Origin: Vibrio agarilyticus
GTDB lineage: Bacteria > Pseudomonadota > Gammaproteobacteria > Enterobacterales > Vibrionaceae
Length of the DNA stretch: 64,000 nucleotides
Reading direction: 5' to 3'
Assembly (NCBI RefSeq): GCF_012641465.1
Contig: NZ_JABAIK010000004.1
Span: 124,001 to 188,000 of the forward strand
Part shown: positions 30,366-38,520 of the stretch, piece after piece
Position numbering within the stretch: the first letter of the stretch is position 1
How the letters are laid out: each line of letters opens with the position of its first letter
Position numbers and translations under genes: made by a program
The notes under the pieces: model-generated
What the model saw: only the letters and a program-made list of their open reading frames with translations
Told to the model about the DNA's origin: nothing
Databases searched by the model: none

Positions 30366-32132
30366 ATGGCATCTGGACATATTCCACGCAGCTTTATTGA
30401 TGATCTTTTAGCTCGACTCGATATTGTCGACATCATTGACGCGCGGGTAAAACTTAAGAAAAAAGGCAAAAATTACGGCGCTTGTTGCCCGTTCCATAAT
30501 GAAAAAACACCCTCGTTCAGTGTGAGCCAAGAAAAGCAGTTCTACCACTGCTTTGGTTGTGGTGTGCACGGCAACGCCATCGACTTTATGATGGAATACG
30601 AACGGCTGGAATTTGTTGAAGCTATTGAAGAGCTCGCGTCATTTCTCGGCTTGGATGTGCCGCGTGAACAGCGTGCCTCCAGCGGCTCTAGCGGGTTTTC
30701 CTCCGCCCCACAAGCCAGCAGTGAACAAAAGCGCTCACTGTATGACTTAATGGCGAGCATTAGCCAATTTTATCGCCAACAGCTCAAACTCGGCAGCAGC
30801 AAAATCGCGATTGAATACCTTAAGCAACGTGGTCTTTCGGGTGAAATTGTTCAGAAGTTTGGTATCGGCTACGTAGCAGATGAGTGGGATTTAGTACGCA
30901 AAAACTTTGGTCAAAGCGCGCAAAATCAAGAGATGCTCGTTTCTGGCGGTATGCTGATTGAAAATGATCAAGGCCATCGCTATGACCGATTTCGTGGTCG
31001 CGTTATGTTCCCCATTCGTGACCGTCGTGGCCGAGTAATTGGCTTTGGTGGCCGTGTTATTGGTGATGGTACGCCAAAGTATCTGAACTCGCCAGAAACC
31101 CCCATTTTCCATAAAGGCAAAGAACTTTATGGCCTTTACGAGGTCATGCAAGCCTACCGTGAACCGCCTCGCGTATTGGTGGTGGAAGGCTATATGGATG
31201 TGGTGGCTCTTGCTCAATATGGCGTTGACTATGCAGTGGCCTCTTTGGGCACCTCAACCACGGGCGATCACATTCAATTGCTGTTTCGTCAAACCAACAC
31301 GGTGGTGTGTTGTTACGATGGCGACCGTGCAGGTAAAGACGCAGCATGGCGCGCGTTGGAAAACGCTCTGCAATACCTAAAAACAGGTAACACGCTGAAA
31401 TTTTTGTTTTTGCCTGATGGCGAAGACCCAGACAGCTTTATTCGCAAATATGGCAAAGCCGCATTTGAACAGCAAATTGAACAGGCTACGCCACTATCAA
31501 GCTATTTGTTTGATAACCTGATTGAACTTCACCAAATCAATTTAGGTAATCATGAAGGGAAATCGGCGCTACGAGCTTATGCCAGTGCGTTGATCGAAAA
31601 AATTCCCGACCCGTACTTTCAAGAACTACTGGAAAAATTGCTCGATGAACGAACCGGTTTTGATAACCAGTTACGTCAACCGCGTAAAAAAGCCAATGAT
31701 CAGCGCCCTCAGCCGCATCGTACGCTCAAGCGCACGCCAATGCGCGAGGTCGTCGCACTTTTGGTGCAAAATCCCAGCTATGCTGAATTGATCCCAAACT
31801 TAGATTCAGTTCGCGGTTTGGCAATACCGGGGTTGAATTTACTGCACGAAGTGCTTGATAAATGTAGAATTGATCCCCATATCACTACGGGTCAGCTGTT
31901 AGAACAGTGGCGAAACAGTCAAAATGAAGCGCTACTTGCGCGGTTAGCGAGCTGGGAAATTCCGCTCGATGACGACAATCAAGAAGAACTATTTTTAGAC
32001 TCATTGGACAAAATTTTTGCTCAATGCGTTGAAAAACAAATTGAAACCCTGCAGGCCAAAGCAAGAAGTGTCGGCTTATCAGCCGAAGAAAAACGGGAGC
32101 TGCTAGCATTAATGCTAGATTTGAAAGCGTAA
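30366..32132 (+). CDS. dnaG: DNA primase
   Basis: Makes RNA primers at the replication fork together with DnaB helicase. The order is an N-terminal zinc-binding domain (CCPFHNEKTPSFSV and HCFGCG), then the TOPRIM catalytic core (VVEGYMDVVALAQ and CCYDGDRAGKDAA), then the C-terminal helicase-binding domain. The ATG at 30366 (MASGHIPRSFIDDLL) is the family start; a longer reading would translate through the attenuator hairpin. 588 residues. Confidence 0.96.
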   Translation: MASGHIPRSFIDDLLARLDIVDIIDARVKLKKKGKNYGACCPFHNEKTPSFSVSQEKQFYHCFGCGVHGNAIDFMMEYERLEFVEAIEELASFLGLDVPREQRASSGSSGFSSAPQASSEQKRSLYDLMASISQFYRQQLKLGSSKIAIEYLKQRGLSGEIVQKFGIGYVADEWDLVRKNFGQSAQNQEMLVSGGMLIENDQGHRYDRFRGRVMFPIRDRRGRVIGFGGRVIGDGTPKYLNSPETPIFHKGKELYGLYEVMQAYREPPRVLVVEGYMDVVALAQYGVDYAVASLGTSTTGDHIQLLFRQTNTVVCCYDGDRAGKDAAWRALENALQYLKTGNTLKFLFLPDGEDPDSFIRKYGKAAFEQQIEQATPLSSYLFDNLIELHQINLGNHEGKSALRAYASALIEKIPDPYFQELLEKLLDERTGFDNQLRQPRKKANDQRPQPHRTLKRTPMREVVALLVQNPSYAELIPNLDSVRGLAIPGLNLLHEVLDKCRIDPHITTGQLLEQWRNSQNEALLARLASWEIPLDDDNQEELFLDSLDKIFAQCVEKQIETLQAKARSVGLSAEEKRELLALMLDLKA

Positions 32133-32163
32133 CCCTGATTGATTAGTCAGCAACGATTTAATT

Positions 32164-32172
32164 TGTTATAAT
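32164..32172 (+). promoter_or_regulatory. Candidate extended -10 promoter for rpoD
   Basis: TGTTATAAT combines a TGn extension with a perfect TATAAT, 60 bp upstream of the rpoD ATG. No good -35 is seen, which is common for extended -10 promoters. It could allow rpoD to be expressed independently of the operon promoter. Confidence 0.5.
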
Positions 32173-32231
32173 GAGTGGTTTGCATACCGCACACTAATTC
32201 CTTCACCAAATTACGAAGTTGGATACCGTCT

Positions 32232-34085
32232 ATGGATCAAAATCCGCAGTCACAGCTGAAGCTCCTTGTCATTAAAGGTAAAGAGCAAGGCTATCTGACC
32301 TATGCCGAAGTCAATGACCACCTACCTGCTGAAATCGTCGATTCAGAGCAAGTAGAAGATATCATTCAGATGATCAACGACATGGGTATCAAGGTCGTTG
32401 AAACCGCGCCTGATGCTGATGATCTCGCGCTGAACGATGACAACAACATTACCGACGAAGATGCTGCTGAAGCAGCCGCCGCCGCGTTGTCTAGCGTTGA
32501 GAGCGAAATTGGCCGTACGACTGACCCAGTCCGCATGTACATGCGCGAAATGGGTACAGTAGAACTACTCACGCGCGAAGGTGAAATCGACATTGCAAAA
32601 CGCATTGAAGATGGTATCAACCAAGTGCAATCTTCGGTGGCTGAGTACCCTGGAACCATTCCTTACATTCTTGAACAATTTGATAAAGTTCAAGCAGAAG
32701 AATTGCGCCTGACCGACCTTATCACAGGCTTTGTCGATCCTAATTCAGACGAAACAAGCGCGCCAACTGCGACGCACATCGGCTCTGAGCTGGCTGAGTC
32801 TGATCTCGATGACGAAGATGATGATGATATGGATGAGGACGATGAGGACGCTTCTGATAACGAAGAAGAAGTCGGTATCGATCCTGAAGTGGCGCTTGAG
32901 AAGTTTACCGCGCTTCGCAACACCTACCAGAATCTGCAGTTAGCGATTAATGAACACGGCGCCGAAAGCCAAAAATCAGCCGAAGCCAATGAGCTTATGC
33001 TGGATGTGTTCAGAGAGTTCCGTCTAACACCAAAACAGTTTGATCACTTGGTTAACGAGCTACGCACTGCTATGGATCGCGTACGTACCCAAGAACGTCT
33101 TGTGATGAAAGCGGCGGTAGAATACGGCAAAATGCCGAAAAAATCGTTCATTGCGCTCTTTACGGGTAACGAATCAAGCGAAGCGTGGCTGGATGAAATT
33201 CTTGCGTCCGACAAACCTTATGCTGAGCGTATCAAGCGCAACGAAGATGACATTCGCCGTTCAATTATCAAACTTCAAGTTATTGAAAGCGAAACTAAAC
33301 TTACCGTACAAAGCATTAAAGACATCAGCCGCCGCATGTCTATCGGTGAAGCCAAAGCTCGCCGTGCGAAAAAAGAGATGGTGGAAGCAAACTTACGTCT
33401 GGTTATCTCTATCGCGAAGAAATACACCAACCGTGGTCTGCAATTCTTGGATTTGATCCAAGAAGGTAACATTGGTCTAATGAAAGCGGTTGATAAGTTT
33501 GAATACCGTCGTGGTTACAAGTTCTCGACTTACGCCACATGGTGGATTCGCCAAGCGATCACCCGTTCAATCGCGGACCAAGCGCGTACCATTCGTATTC
33601 CGGTGCACATGATTGAAACCATCAACAAGCTGAACCGCATTTCGCGTCAAATGCTTCAAGAGATGGGTCGTGAGCCGCTGCCAGAAGAGTTGGCAGAGCG
33701 CATGCAAATGCCAGAAGACAAAATTCGTAAGGTGCTGAAAATCGCGAAAGAGCCAATCTCAATGGAGACACCAATCGGTGACGACGAAGATTCGCATCTA
33801 GGTGATTTCATCGAAGATACCACGCTTGAGCTACCATTGGACTCAGCGACAGCAACCAGCCTGAAAATGGCAACGCGCGATGTCCTTGCAGGCCTCACAC
33901 CACGTGAAGCAAAGGTATTGCGTATGCGTTTTGGTATCGACATGAATACTGACCATACCCTTGAGGAAGTGGGCAAGCAGTTTGACGTTACTCGCGAGCG
34001 TATTCGTCAAATTGAAGCAAAAGCGCTACGCAAGCTTCGTCACCCAAGCCGCTCAGAGACTCTGCGCAGCTTCTTAGACGAGTAA
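32232..34085 (+). CDS. rpoD: RNA polymerase primary sigma factor sigma-70
   Basis: Housekeeping sigma factor. Region 1.1 starts [13 protein letters not shown]. The non-conserved region contains a strongly acidic stretch (about residues 195-215). Regions 2.3-2.4 ([19 protein letters not shown]) and the region 4.2 helix-turn-helix ([17 protein letters not shown]) are intact. The ATG at 32232 fits the family; the longer reading does not. 617 residues. Last gene of the operon, followed by a terminator and the ileX-type tRNA. Confidence 0.98.
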   Translation: MDQNPQSQLKLLVIKGKEQGYLTYAEVNDHLPAEIVDSEQVEDIIQMINDMGIKVVETAPDADDLALNDDNNITDEDAAEAAAAALSSVESEIGRTTDPVRMYMREMGTVELLTREGEIDIAKRIEDGINQVQSSVAEYPGTIPYILEQFDKVQAEELRLTDLITGFVDPNSDETSAPTATHIGSELAESDLDDEDDDDMDEDDEDASDNEEEVGIDPEVALEKFTALRNTYQNLQLAINEHGAESQKSAEANELMLDVFREFRLTPKQFDHLVNELRTAMDRVRTQERLVMKAAVEYGKMPKKSFIALFTGNESSEAWLDEILASDKPYAERIKRNEDDIRRSIIKLQVIESETKLTVQSIKDISRRMSIGEAKARRAKKEMVEANLRLVISIAKKYTNRGLQFLDLIQEGNIGLMKAVDKFEYRRGYKFSTYATWWIRQAITRSIADQARTIRIPVHMIETINKLNRISRQMLQEMGREPLPEELAERMQMPEDKIRKVLKIAKEPISMETPIGDDEDSHLGDFIEDTTLELPLDSATATSLKMATRDVLAGLTPREAKVLRMRFGIDMNTDHTLEEVGKQFDVTRERIRQIEAKALRKLRHPSRSETLRSFLDE

Positions 34086-34104
34086 TCGTTTAGTCAAAAA
34101 AATC

Positions 34105-34132
34105 AAAAAGGTGGGCGCAGCTCACCTTTTTT
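34105..34132 (+). terminator. rpoD terminator
   Basis: The stem GGTGGGC/GCTCACC, with flanking A- and T-runs, lies 20 bp after the rpoD stop. It closes the macromolecular synthesis operon. Confidence 0.85.
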
Positions 34133-34228
34133 GTATTCAACTAAACTAAGTGATTAAAAAGCAAACGCAATTGCCCCTGTTAGTGGCTAGACACTCACAG
34201 CCCCTTCCCCTATAATTGGCGACCTAAT

Positions 34229-34304
34229 GGCCCCTTAGCTCAGTGGTTAGAGCAGGCGACTCATAATCGCTTGGTCGACAGTTCAAGTCTGTCAGGGGCC
34301 ACCA
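34229..34304 (+). tRNA. tRNA-Ile2 (CAU anticodon, lysidine-type)
   Basis: 76-nt tRNA with encoded CCA. The acceptor stem is GGCCCCT/AGGGGCC, the D-loop is AGTGGTTA and the anticodon stem GGCGA/TCGCT holds CAT. The CAU anticodon alone could be methionine, but the sequence closely matches E. coli ileX, whose C34 is changed to lysidine so it reads AUA. ileX is also near rpoD in E. coli. The homologous tRNA in Vibrio genomes is often annotated as tRNA-Met. Its 3' part serves as an integration site here. Confidence 0.92.
34260..34304 (+). other. Attachment site within the tRNA (att, left)
   Basis: These 45 bases, from the anticodon loop to the CCA end, recur at 37124-37168 with two mismatches. 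Integration into a tRNA 3' end that rebuilds the gene is the pattern made by tyrosine-recombinase elements. Confidence 0.85.
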
Positions 34305-34573
34305 AATTCTTGATAAGGCGCATGGAGAAATTCATACGCCTTTATCTTTTCCAGTCCGGTCCCTATCCGGTCTGCAATGATTTCCGGTAAACTCTGGTCC
34401 ATCTGTTCAGCTAAATTCTCCCACGTAGTCACCACAGAACCACATTGCCAATCACTGCACCATATCTGCCAATAGAAACCATCTTTGTCTGTTTGAGCCA
34501 TTTCATGCCGCTTAACACCAGTACCGGATCTCAGAAAAACTCGCCGCTCGAACCAACAAATCAATATCAACAT
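34292..34573 (-). CDS. Possible 93-residue island protein, unrecognised
   Basis: Open frame reading leftward and ending inside the tRNA gene. The central part is rich in Trp and Cys (GFYWQIWCSDWQCGSV) and has no recognised family. The spacing between AGGA and the ATG is too short, so the start is doubtful. Because its C-terminal codons cross the paired CCGGTC motif and the att site, it may be an accidental frame. The second element lacks this segment. Confidence 0.22.
   Translation of the reverse strand: MLILICWFERRVFLRSGTGVKRHEMAQTDKDGFYWQIWCSDWQCGSVVTTWENLAEQMDQSLPEIIADRIGTGLEKIKAYEFLHAPYQEFGGP
34314..34345 (+). terminator. Hairpin after the tRNA
   Basis: The arms AAGGCGCATG and CATACGCCTT pair with one G-T wobble and are followed by TATCTTTT. 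Probable terminator of the tRNA. The second att at 37168 is also followed by a hairpin, of different sequence. Confidence 0.6.
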
Positions 34574-35006
34574 TCCTGTCCACTAGGCTCAAGTAATTAA
34601 TATTCAGATGATTTAGATATCGAGTTCAGAGAGCAAATGACCACCCATGATCCAAAAGCTAATGACGCTGACCATTCAGGTGAAAAACAGCATTCTTAAT
34701 AACCAATTACCATCTCAGGGTAATTGGTCTGTTATGTCATAAAACCATTCACTTAGAACTATCTCAGCCCCACTCTCAGGGCCAGAACCAGCGAGTGATC
34801 ACTAGGAGGGTATTCATACTCGAATCTGGGATAACTCTACTCTAAAGGGCTGTAGTGCGATTCTGCTATAAATCAGAGTGCTAAGTCGGGTGTCTGATAT
34901 CAGCTGAAATTGCACTGAAAAATGCAGATAGCGTTGTCGAGCTGAAACCGTCGCCACCGTCGGGAAACTCACAAAAAATTGCTTCAAAGACCGGAGGAAG
35001 ACCGGG
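34355..35006. promoter_or_regulatory. Two paired-CCGGTC motifs of the first element
   Basis: Site 1 (34355-34372) is CCGGTC-N5-CCGGTC. Site 2 (34989-35006) is the same motif inverted, GACCGG-N5-GACCGG. The 11-bp period equals one helical turn. Similar sites are at 36934-36951, 37231-37248 and 37689-37706, with a weaker one at 38757-38772. Their nearness to the att copies suggests binding sites of a recombinase or directionality factor; this is inference. Confidence 0.5.
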
Positions 35007-35111
35007 CGAGAGAAATTGGTGCTGTGATTCGGGGAAAGCTATGTGGTGAAAGTCAGGCAGAACAAGGCTTGAGGGATGATAGCTAGGTCAGTCTCGTGTG
35101 ACCGACCCAGC
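34584..35111 (+). repeat. ~530-bp island module, copy 1
   Basis: It matches 37282-37811 over its whole length, from TAGGCTCAAGT to GACCGACCCAGC, in the same orientation. Some stretches of more than 30 bp are identical (for example GAGAGAAATTGGTGCTGTGA onward at 35008) and others have diverged. It contains a tiny conserved reading frame, a hairpin (CCAATTACC/GGTAATTGG, 34702-34726), a duplicated ACCGTCG-type stretch and a paired-CCGGTC motif. Confidence 0.85.
34637..34699 (+). CDS. Conserved 20-residue mini-ORF, copy 1
   Basis: ATG to TAA encodes MTTHDPKAND followed by ADHSGEKQHS. The copy at 37335-37397 encodes exactly the same peptide with one synonymous change (ACC/ACT). It is followed at once by the CCAATTACC/GGTAATTGG hairpin. 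The frame also stays open, without a start, for about 13 codons upstream in both copies, so it could instead be the tail of a lost gene. AGAGAG lies before the ATG. Translation is unproven. Confidence 0.35.
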   Translation: MTTHDPKANDADHSGEKQHS

Positions 35112-35246
35112 TTTCAAATTGTTTTTGTTAGTACCAATGTAAGTGCTGATACTAATCTCAATGTTAAGATTGAACTGTGTAATACATCACCTAAGCGTTT
35201 GAACATCTATGCTGTTCAAAAGTATTTTTGAGTACAGGTAGAAATT

Positions 35247-36047
35247 TTGAAATCTAATCGGAAAAGCCTTTCATGGCATCTAGGAATTCTCACACTTTTC
35301 ATTTCTTTTTCCTCGCATGCGATAGATAGAGAGGGCTTGCTACTTGATTATCGCGTCAAAGCGGTTGATGACTTTGATGGAAAAATAGGCGCTACTTGGT
35401 GCGAAATTTTTGACCATGAAAATGAGGGGGATATAGGCACATGGCGCCCAAGCGGAAGTTCGTTTTCTTATAACAGATCAACGAAAAAAGTATCTTTCGA
35501 CGGCTGGAGTGGAATAGAAACGAGGGAATTGAAATATTCAGAAAATGGTAGGAAGCACATTTATTTTAAAGGGACAAGAATATTAAGCTCCGACGTCGTG
35601 GAAGAGTGGAAACGTGGTACCAAAACATATCAGCACATATCTACTGTCACAGAGAAAATCCGTGGTACATGGGATTCCGAAAGAAGCCCACGTTTAATAG
35701 TGACTATAACGGAGTCCACGAACACTTTTAATACAGAGACAGAATTTCGAGCAACCTGCTTTGTAAAGTCCGAGTTAACCGGAGACTTTGGTTTTGGTCA
35801 AATAGAGCCTATACCCAATACCGTCTCGGTTGAAATAGGTAACCCGAATGGCAGTTTTGAAGAAGAGGGAGAAGAGGATAGCTTCAGCAAGCAGTTTAGC
35901 GATACGTTCGAAAAGGGATCTAGTGCGCTATTTGGGGATTGTGACAAGAAAGAAAAGGGGCTGCTTTTCACTCTTGACTGTCCAACTGCACCCAAACGGC
36001 GTACACCGATTTACGTTGATGGTTTTGGTGGCTTTGGGCGAGGTTGA
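35247..36047 (+). CDS. Secreted protein of unknown function, island cargo
   Basis: 266-residue protein that I do not recognise. A signal peptide (about residues 1-25, ending FSSHA) is followed by a polar domain with Cys in ATWCEIF and RATCFVKS, an acidic linker near residues 205-215, and a C-terminal part with two more Cys (GDCDKK, LDCPTAP). Four cysteines and the signal peptide suggest a disulfide-bonded exported protein. The TTG start at 35247 has AGGTAG 5 nt upstream. GC content is lower than in the flanking backbone. It is followed with a tight junction by the GlyGly-CTERM gene, so the two probably act together. Confidence 0.75.
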   Translation: MKSNRKSLSWHLGILTLFISFSSHAIDREGLLLDYRVKAVDDFDGKIGATWCEIFDHENEGDIGTWRPSGSSFSYNRSTKKVSFDGWSGIETRELKYSENGRKHIYFKGTRILSSDVVEEWKRGTKTYQHISTVTEKIRGTWDSERSPRLIVTITESTNTFNTETEFRATCFVKSELTGDFGFGQIEPIPNTVSVEIGNPNGSFEEEGEEDSFSKQFSDTFEKGSSALFGDCDKKEKGLLFTLDCPTAPKRRTPIYVDGFGGFGRG

Positions 36048-36055
36048 GGCAAACT

Positions 36056-36826
36056 ATGAAAAACACTCTTATTCTTATGTTACTATCATTCAGTGCTTTC
36101 AGTTTTTCTCAAGAAGCAGTTATTCTGAATGGGCCCGAGCTAGTGATATCGGCCAAAGAAGGAATTCCTGACTCTGCTGAAATAAGTCAAACGATTTCAC
36201 TACCAGACTCTCAAATTCTAGCTATTCCCTATTGGTTTGAAGGGTCACCATCTGATACAAGCGTAGAAGTCTCATTTAACGGAGCTATTTTATCTATCAC
36301 TGACAGCTTACCTATTGCGGAAGACGGCGTCGGTGTTCTTAGTGTCAATATCGCAGCGTACAGCATGATGGAGGGAATCTTTGCTATCAAACTTACATCA
36401 ACCAGCCCTGCCTCTTTTATGTTGGTCACAGACATCGACTCCGACATTATCACTATTTCAGGCAAGCCTGTTTATGAGACAGCAAGTGGTGAAATGGTGG
36501 TTCTTTCACCTACTATAGAACACCAAAACAATTCTCGAATGCGGTTAACTTGGGAACAAACATCTGGAGAGAATGTCGCTATGGTTGCCAATAATGACGG
36601 CAGTTTGAGCATTATAGCGCCAGTAACCGACCGAGACCAAAGCTTAGATTTTAAATTAACAGCAGATGACGGCTCAAATATTTCTGATGAAACGTATGAA
36701 GTAATGGTGAGAGCATCTGACTCTAGTGCAGCCACTGCGAGTTCTGGGGGGAGTGTATCGATTTTGTTTTTTGCGCTATTACTTTTACTCTTTTATCGAG
36801 AGCGAAAATGTGGTTTTAAGCGTTAA
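36056..36826 (+). CDS. Exported Ig-like protein with GlyGly-CTERM sorting tail
   Basis: 256 residues. A signal peptide (about 1-18, SAFSFSQ) is followed by a first beta-rich domain, then a PKD/K319L-like Ig domain (from about residue 140: LTWEQTSGENVAM... LDFKLTADDGSN). The C-terminus has SSGGS, a hydrophobic helix (ILFFALLLLLFY) and basic residues, which is the GlyGly-CTERM signal processed by rhombosortases in type II secretion-capable bacteria. The ATG at 36056 has GAGG 6 nt upstream and follows the previous stop by 8 nt. Function unknown; a cell-surface adhesin or structural role is a guess. Confidence 0.8.
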   Translation: MKNTLILMLLSFSAFSFSQEAVILNGPELVISAKEGIPDSAEISQTISLPDSQILAIPYWFEGSPSDTSVEVSFNGAILSITDSLPIAEDGVGVLSVNIAAYSMMEGIFAIKLTSTSPASFMLVTDIDSDIITISGKPVYETASGEMVVLSPTIEHQNNSRMRLTWEQTSGENVAMVANNDGSLSIIAPVTDRDQSLDFKLTADDGSNISDETYEVMVRASDSSAATASSGGSVSILFFALLLLLFYRERKCGFKR

Positions 36827-36933
36827 TTGCAACTTTGGGCTGCTACTTTCTTCAAATGAGCAATGGAATATGTTTGAGCCAAATACTGCAAGTGTTTCTG
36901 CACTTGGCATATTAGTAGAAAAGTCCGCTCTTT

Positions 36934-37007
36934 CCCGGTCTCTCTCCGGTCTTTAGCCTACCTCTCAATTCAATCATTTTTCGAATTTCCCCGACGGCGG
37001 CGACGGT
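36934..37007 (-). repeat. Inverted short copy of the island module core
   Basis: Read on the minus strand it gives ACCGTCGCCGCCGTCGGGGAA and then GACCGG-N5-GACCGG. This is the same order and spacing type as 34947-35006 and 37647-37706. The cargo genes are therefore bracketed by inverted copies of this core. Confidence 0.65.
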
Positions 37008-37123
37008 AGATTAGCTAATGAATTTCGATAAGTGGTTGCGAAGTAAGGCAAGGGAAAGTTTGCGGGTGAGATTCGGAGCAACGATGCTATGTTGATTCCA
37101 CGACGTATGGGTTCGAGACTTCG

Positions 37124-37168
37124 CTCATAATCGCTTAGTCGACAGTTCAAGTCTGTCAGAGGCCACCA
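37124..37168 (+). other. Second att: 45-bp copy of the tRNA 3' end
   Basis: It runs from CTCATAATCGCTT to GGCCACCA and differs from the tRNA gene at two positions (GG to AG in the variable region and GGGG to GAGG in the acceptor stem). The 5' half of a tRNA is missing, so it is not a functional tRNA. It marks the right end of the first element and the left end of the second. Confidence 0.85.
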
Positions 37169-37189
37169 CTTCTTTGTGGTAAAGAATTT

Positions 37190-37222
37190 GAAAGCCTGAT
37201 GAGGAAACTCGTCAGGCTTTTT
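37190..37222 (+). terminator. Hairpin after the second att
   Basis: The stem AAAGCCTGA/TCAGGCTTT, extended by GAG/CTC, is followed by a T-run. It is a strong terminator by appearance and may insulate the second element. Confidence 0.75.
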
Positions 37223-37230
37223 TTGTTTCG

Positions 37231-37706
37231 TCCGGTCCCTATCCGGCTCCCTCACCAAAGCAACAGCGACTCCCGTTCCCTTAGGCTCAAGTGATTAATA
37301 TATAGATGATTTAGATAACCAGTTCAGGAAGCAAATGACTACCCATGATCCAAAAGCTAATGACGCTGACCATTCAGGTGAAAAACAGCATTCTTAATAA
37401 CCAATTACCATCTCAGGGTAATTGGTCGGCTTTATCGTAAAGCCATTCACCTAGAACAATCTCAGCCCCACTCTCAAGGCTAGAACCAACCAGAACACAC
37501 TGGACTGATATTCATACTCGAATCAGAGATAACTCTGCCCTAACTGGCTGTAGTGCGTTTCTGCTATGTGTTAGGGGGCTGAGTCAGCTGGCTGGTATCA
37601 GATGAAATTGCACTGAAAAAATGCAGATAGCTTTCGCTAACCGGAAACCGTCGACGCCGTCGGGGAAACCACTAAAAATCACTTCAAAGAGCGGATACGG
37701 ACCGGA
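37231..37706. promoter_or_regulatory. Two paired-CCGGTC motifs of the second element
   Basis: Site 4 (37231-37248) is CCGGTC-N5-CCGGCT and site 5 (37689-37706) is GAGCGG-N5-GACCGG. Both keep the 11-bp period and the same order and relative orientation as in the first element. Confidence 0.5.
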
Positions 37707-37811
37707 CGAGAGAAATTGGTGCTGTGATTCGGGGAAAGCTATGCTGAGGAAGTCAGGTAGAACAAGGCTTGAGGGATGATAGCTAGGTCAGTCTAGTGTG
37801 ACCGACCCAGC
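37282..37811 (+). repeat. ~530-bp island module, copy 2
   Basis: Second copy of 34584-35111, 2.7 kb away in direct orientation, starting about 114 bp after its att. In copy 1 the distance to the att is longer by about 165 bp because of an inserted segment. Confidence 0.85.
37335..37397 (+). CDS. Conserved 20-residue mini-ORF, copy 2
   Basis: Encodes the same 20 residues as 34637-34699, with one synonymous difference. AGGAAG sits 4 nt upstream of the ATG, a better ribosome-binding site than in copy 1. It is followed by the same 9-bp-stem hairpin. Translation is unproven. Confidence 0.35.
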   Translation: MTTHDPKANDADHSGEKQHS

Positions 37812-37884
37812 AATCTAGGATTTTAGATTGGGGTGTTGAGCTAACCCATTGCTGCACGTATCCCTATCCGCATCAACTACTAAA

Positions 37885-38520
37885 CTATGATCGTGAACTC
37901 AATAAGATACCACCACCCATACTGATAAATAGGCCACCCACAACTTTGGATAACTTGTCTTCAAACTGAATCGACTTAAACTTTCGACCAACTCCACTAA
38001 AAATTAAAGCGTACGCAATGTGAACCAAAAATACGATGAGACAGATCGAGCAATACATAATGCTAAATTGGAAGAGTTGAGACTTGGTGGCATCAATAAA
38101 CTGAGGCAGAAATGCGGATAAAAAAATTAAAGTCTTAGGATTACTTGCTGATACCACAAATGCTTGTTTGAATAATATTCTAGCTACTGGCGCACCACTA
38201 ACTGTAGCCATTTCCTTACTTACTAATACTCCAGTGTGTTTCTTTATTAAAGTCTGGCACCCAAGATATATGAGATATACACCACCTATACATTTCATCG
38301 CAAAAAACCATGCTGGCAACTGCGTTATTATGCCGCCAACGCCAACAGCTACCATACTTACAACGATAAACTGACAGGCTAAATTACCAATTATCGTTGA
38401 TATAGCTGATTTACAACCATATTTTATGCTATTTTGAACAACTAGTAATACATTAGGGCCGGGAGAGAGAGTTACCGCTAGATAAGCCATGCTAAACATC
38501 AGCCAAATTTCCACACTCAT
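37885..38520 (-). CDS. LysE/RhtB-family amino-acid exporter, island cargo
   Basis: 211-residue inner-membrane protein with about six helices and the family start MAYLAVTLSPGPNVLLVVQNS. LysE/RhtB proteins export amino acids or similar metabolites; the substrate here is unknown. AAAGGA precedes the ATG. AT-rich compared with the backbone, and located beyond the second module, so it appears to be cargo of the second element rather than core genome. Confidence 0.9.
   Translation of the reverse strand: MSVEIWLMFSMAYLAVTLSPGPNVLLVVQNSIKYGCKSAISTIIGNLACQFIVVSMVAVGVGGIITQLPAWFFAMKCIGGVYLIYLGCQTLIKKHTGVLVSKEMATVSGAPVARILFKQAFVVSASNPKTLIFLSAFLPQFIDATKSQLFQFSIMYCSICLIVFLVHIAYALIFSGVGRKFKSIQFEDKLSKVVGGLFISMGGGILLSSRS

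Noticed and set aside
37124-37168. Second functional tRNA gene
   Set aside because: Only the part from the anticodon loop to the CCA end is present. The 5' acceptor strand and D-arm are absent, and the acceptor stem carries a mismatch.
36974-37258. 94-residue leftward open frame over the second att
   Set aside because: It is read through the tRNA remnant, the hairpin and the paired-CCGGTC motif, and has no ribosome-binding site. Such frames across tRNA ends are a known source of false genes.
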